Source: CAXBES01 sp965367015 (lineage in GTDB: Bacteria; Bacteroidota; Bacteroidia; Flavobacteriales; Flavobacteriaceae). Taken from it: a stretch of 12,796 nt of DNA. Of the stretch, positions 12,239 to 12,796 are shown piece after piece; within the stretch, counting starts at the first letter, position 1, and every line of letters starts with the position of its first letter. Location: positions 1 through 12,796 of the forward strand of contig CBDUGY010000086.1 of NCBI GenBank assembly GCA_965367015.1, given 5' to 3'. The notes under the pieces were generated by a model that was not told the DNA's origin, did not search any database, and saw nothing but the letters and a program-made list of their open reading frames with translations. The translations under genes were made by a program, and so were the position numbers.

Positions 12239-12796
12239 ATGAAAGTATTGATTACCGGAGCTACCGGTCTTATAGGAAGTAGGATTGTTGAGTTATGCCA
12301 TGAGGGAGGTATTGATGTACACTATTTGACCACAAGTAAGGAAAAGCTTGAAAATAAGGCTAATTACAAAGGATTTTACTGGAATCCCGATAATGATGAA
12401 ATAGATGAAAAAGCTTTTGTAGGAGTTTCTTCAATTATAAATTTGGTTGGAGCCACCATCTCAAAACGTTGGACAACAAACTATAAAAAGGTGATTTTGG
12501 AGAGCAGAACACACACTGCGAACTTATTATATAAAAACCTTCAGAAAATAGACCATAACATAACTCATTTTATTTCAGCAAGTGGAATAAGTTTATACCC
12601 CAATTCAAAGACAAAACTTTATACAGAAGAAAGTGATGAGGTAGATAACAATTTTTTGGCTGAAGTTGTGGTAGCTTGGGAGGTGGCTGCAGATCAGTTT
12701 AAAAATTTAGGGATGGATACGGCTAAAGTGCGAACTGGAGTTGTACTTTCAAATGAAGATGGCGCATTTCCACAGATTGTTAAACCTCCCCAATCT
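12239..12796 (+). CDS. TIGR01777-family NAD(P)-dependent epimerase (SDR superfamily), 5' part
   Basis: The ATG at 12239 opens 186 codons that run off the window, so roughly the C-terminal third is missing. The Rossmann nucleotide-binding motif TGATGLIG is at residues 6-13. Then come INLVGATISKRWT (67-79), the SR-x-x-T segment (89-93), SASGISLYP (113-121), which is the equivalent of the extended-SDR S...YG active-site region, VAWEVAA (145-151) and VRTGVVLS (164-171). These are the marks of the TIGR01777/SDR39U1 (YfcH-like) group, whose substrate is unknown. The gene follows mnmD by 80 bp on the same strand; a very A-rich tract (12229-12239) precedes the start and no clear promoter element is seen. 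Confidence 0.9.
   Translation, partial: MKVLITGATGLIGSRIVELCHEGGIDVHYLTTSKEKLENKANYKGFYWNPDNDEIDEKAFVGVSSIINLVGATISKRWTTNYKKVILESRTHTANLLYKNLQKIDHNITHFISASGISLYPNSKTKLYTEESDEVDNNFLAEVVVAWEVAADQFKNLGMDTAKVRTGVVLSNEDGAFPQIVKPPQS

Overview
The window looks like chromosome from a low-GC Bacteroidota, most likely a marine member of the Flavobacteriaceae. The signs are several lipoproteins with short SCxx or GCNx lipoboxes, the Bacteroidota families DUF4920, DUF1684 and peptidase M49 (DPP III), AT-rich translation starts without strong Shine-Dalgarno sequences, and six perfect copies of the Bacteroidota -7 promoter element TAnnTTTG, each 18-39 nt before a start codon. I see no rRNA, tRNA, CRISPR array, insertion sequence or phage gene.

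Layout. 1-216: tandem 83-84 bp repeat made of two hairpins, cut by the window edge. 311-1603: a small putative four-helix-bundle protein (-) divergent from an Lrp/AsnC regulator (+), then a small membrane protein (+). Related inverted repeats that look like operators lie in front of both the regulator and the membrane protein. 1605-3803: a minus-strand operon with a TACATTTG promoter, a 27-codon leader ORF, an intrinsic terminator (attenuator), an MFS exporter and a DJ-1/PfpI-like lipoprotein. 4012-5330: a secreted hypothetical protein (-) divergent from a secreted DUF1684 protein (+). 5327-6766: an SRPBCC/GyrI-like membrane-anchored protein directly followed by the fluoride channel FluC/CrcB (-). 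6857-8896: DPP III lipoprotein (+) with a textbook UUCG-loop terminator. 8949-9717: small membrane protein (-) and an all-alpha NTP pyrophosphohydrolase (+). 9796-12796: ilvE (-) divergent from a DUF4920 lipoprotein, an mnmD gene broken by an in-frame TAA, and the 5' part of a TIGR01777-type epimerase running off the window.

Most genes are ordinary housekeeping or envelope functions. The best candidate for an undescribed system is the leader ORF plus attenuator in front of the MFS/DJ-1 operon (3617-3803). A short peptide ORF ends 21 nt before a 12-bp GC-rich hairpin with a T-rich tail, and the last codons of the leader can pair with the 5' arm of that hairpin. This is the layout of ribosome-controlled transcription attenuation, and it suggests an efflux operon induced by something that slows translation. 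Second is mnmD (11493-12158), which has both a perfect 15-bp terminator-like hairpin inside its codons 27-38 and a nonsense codon at the conserved TY(C/S)AKG motif. Third is the pair of related palindromes around the Lrp gene, which suggests a small local regulon.

All family calls are from reading the proteins; no database search or RNA folding was run.
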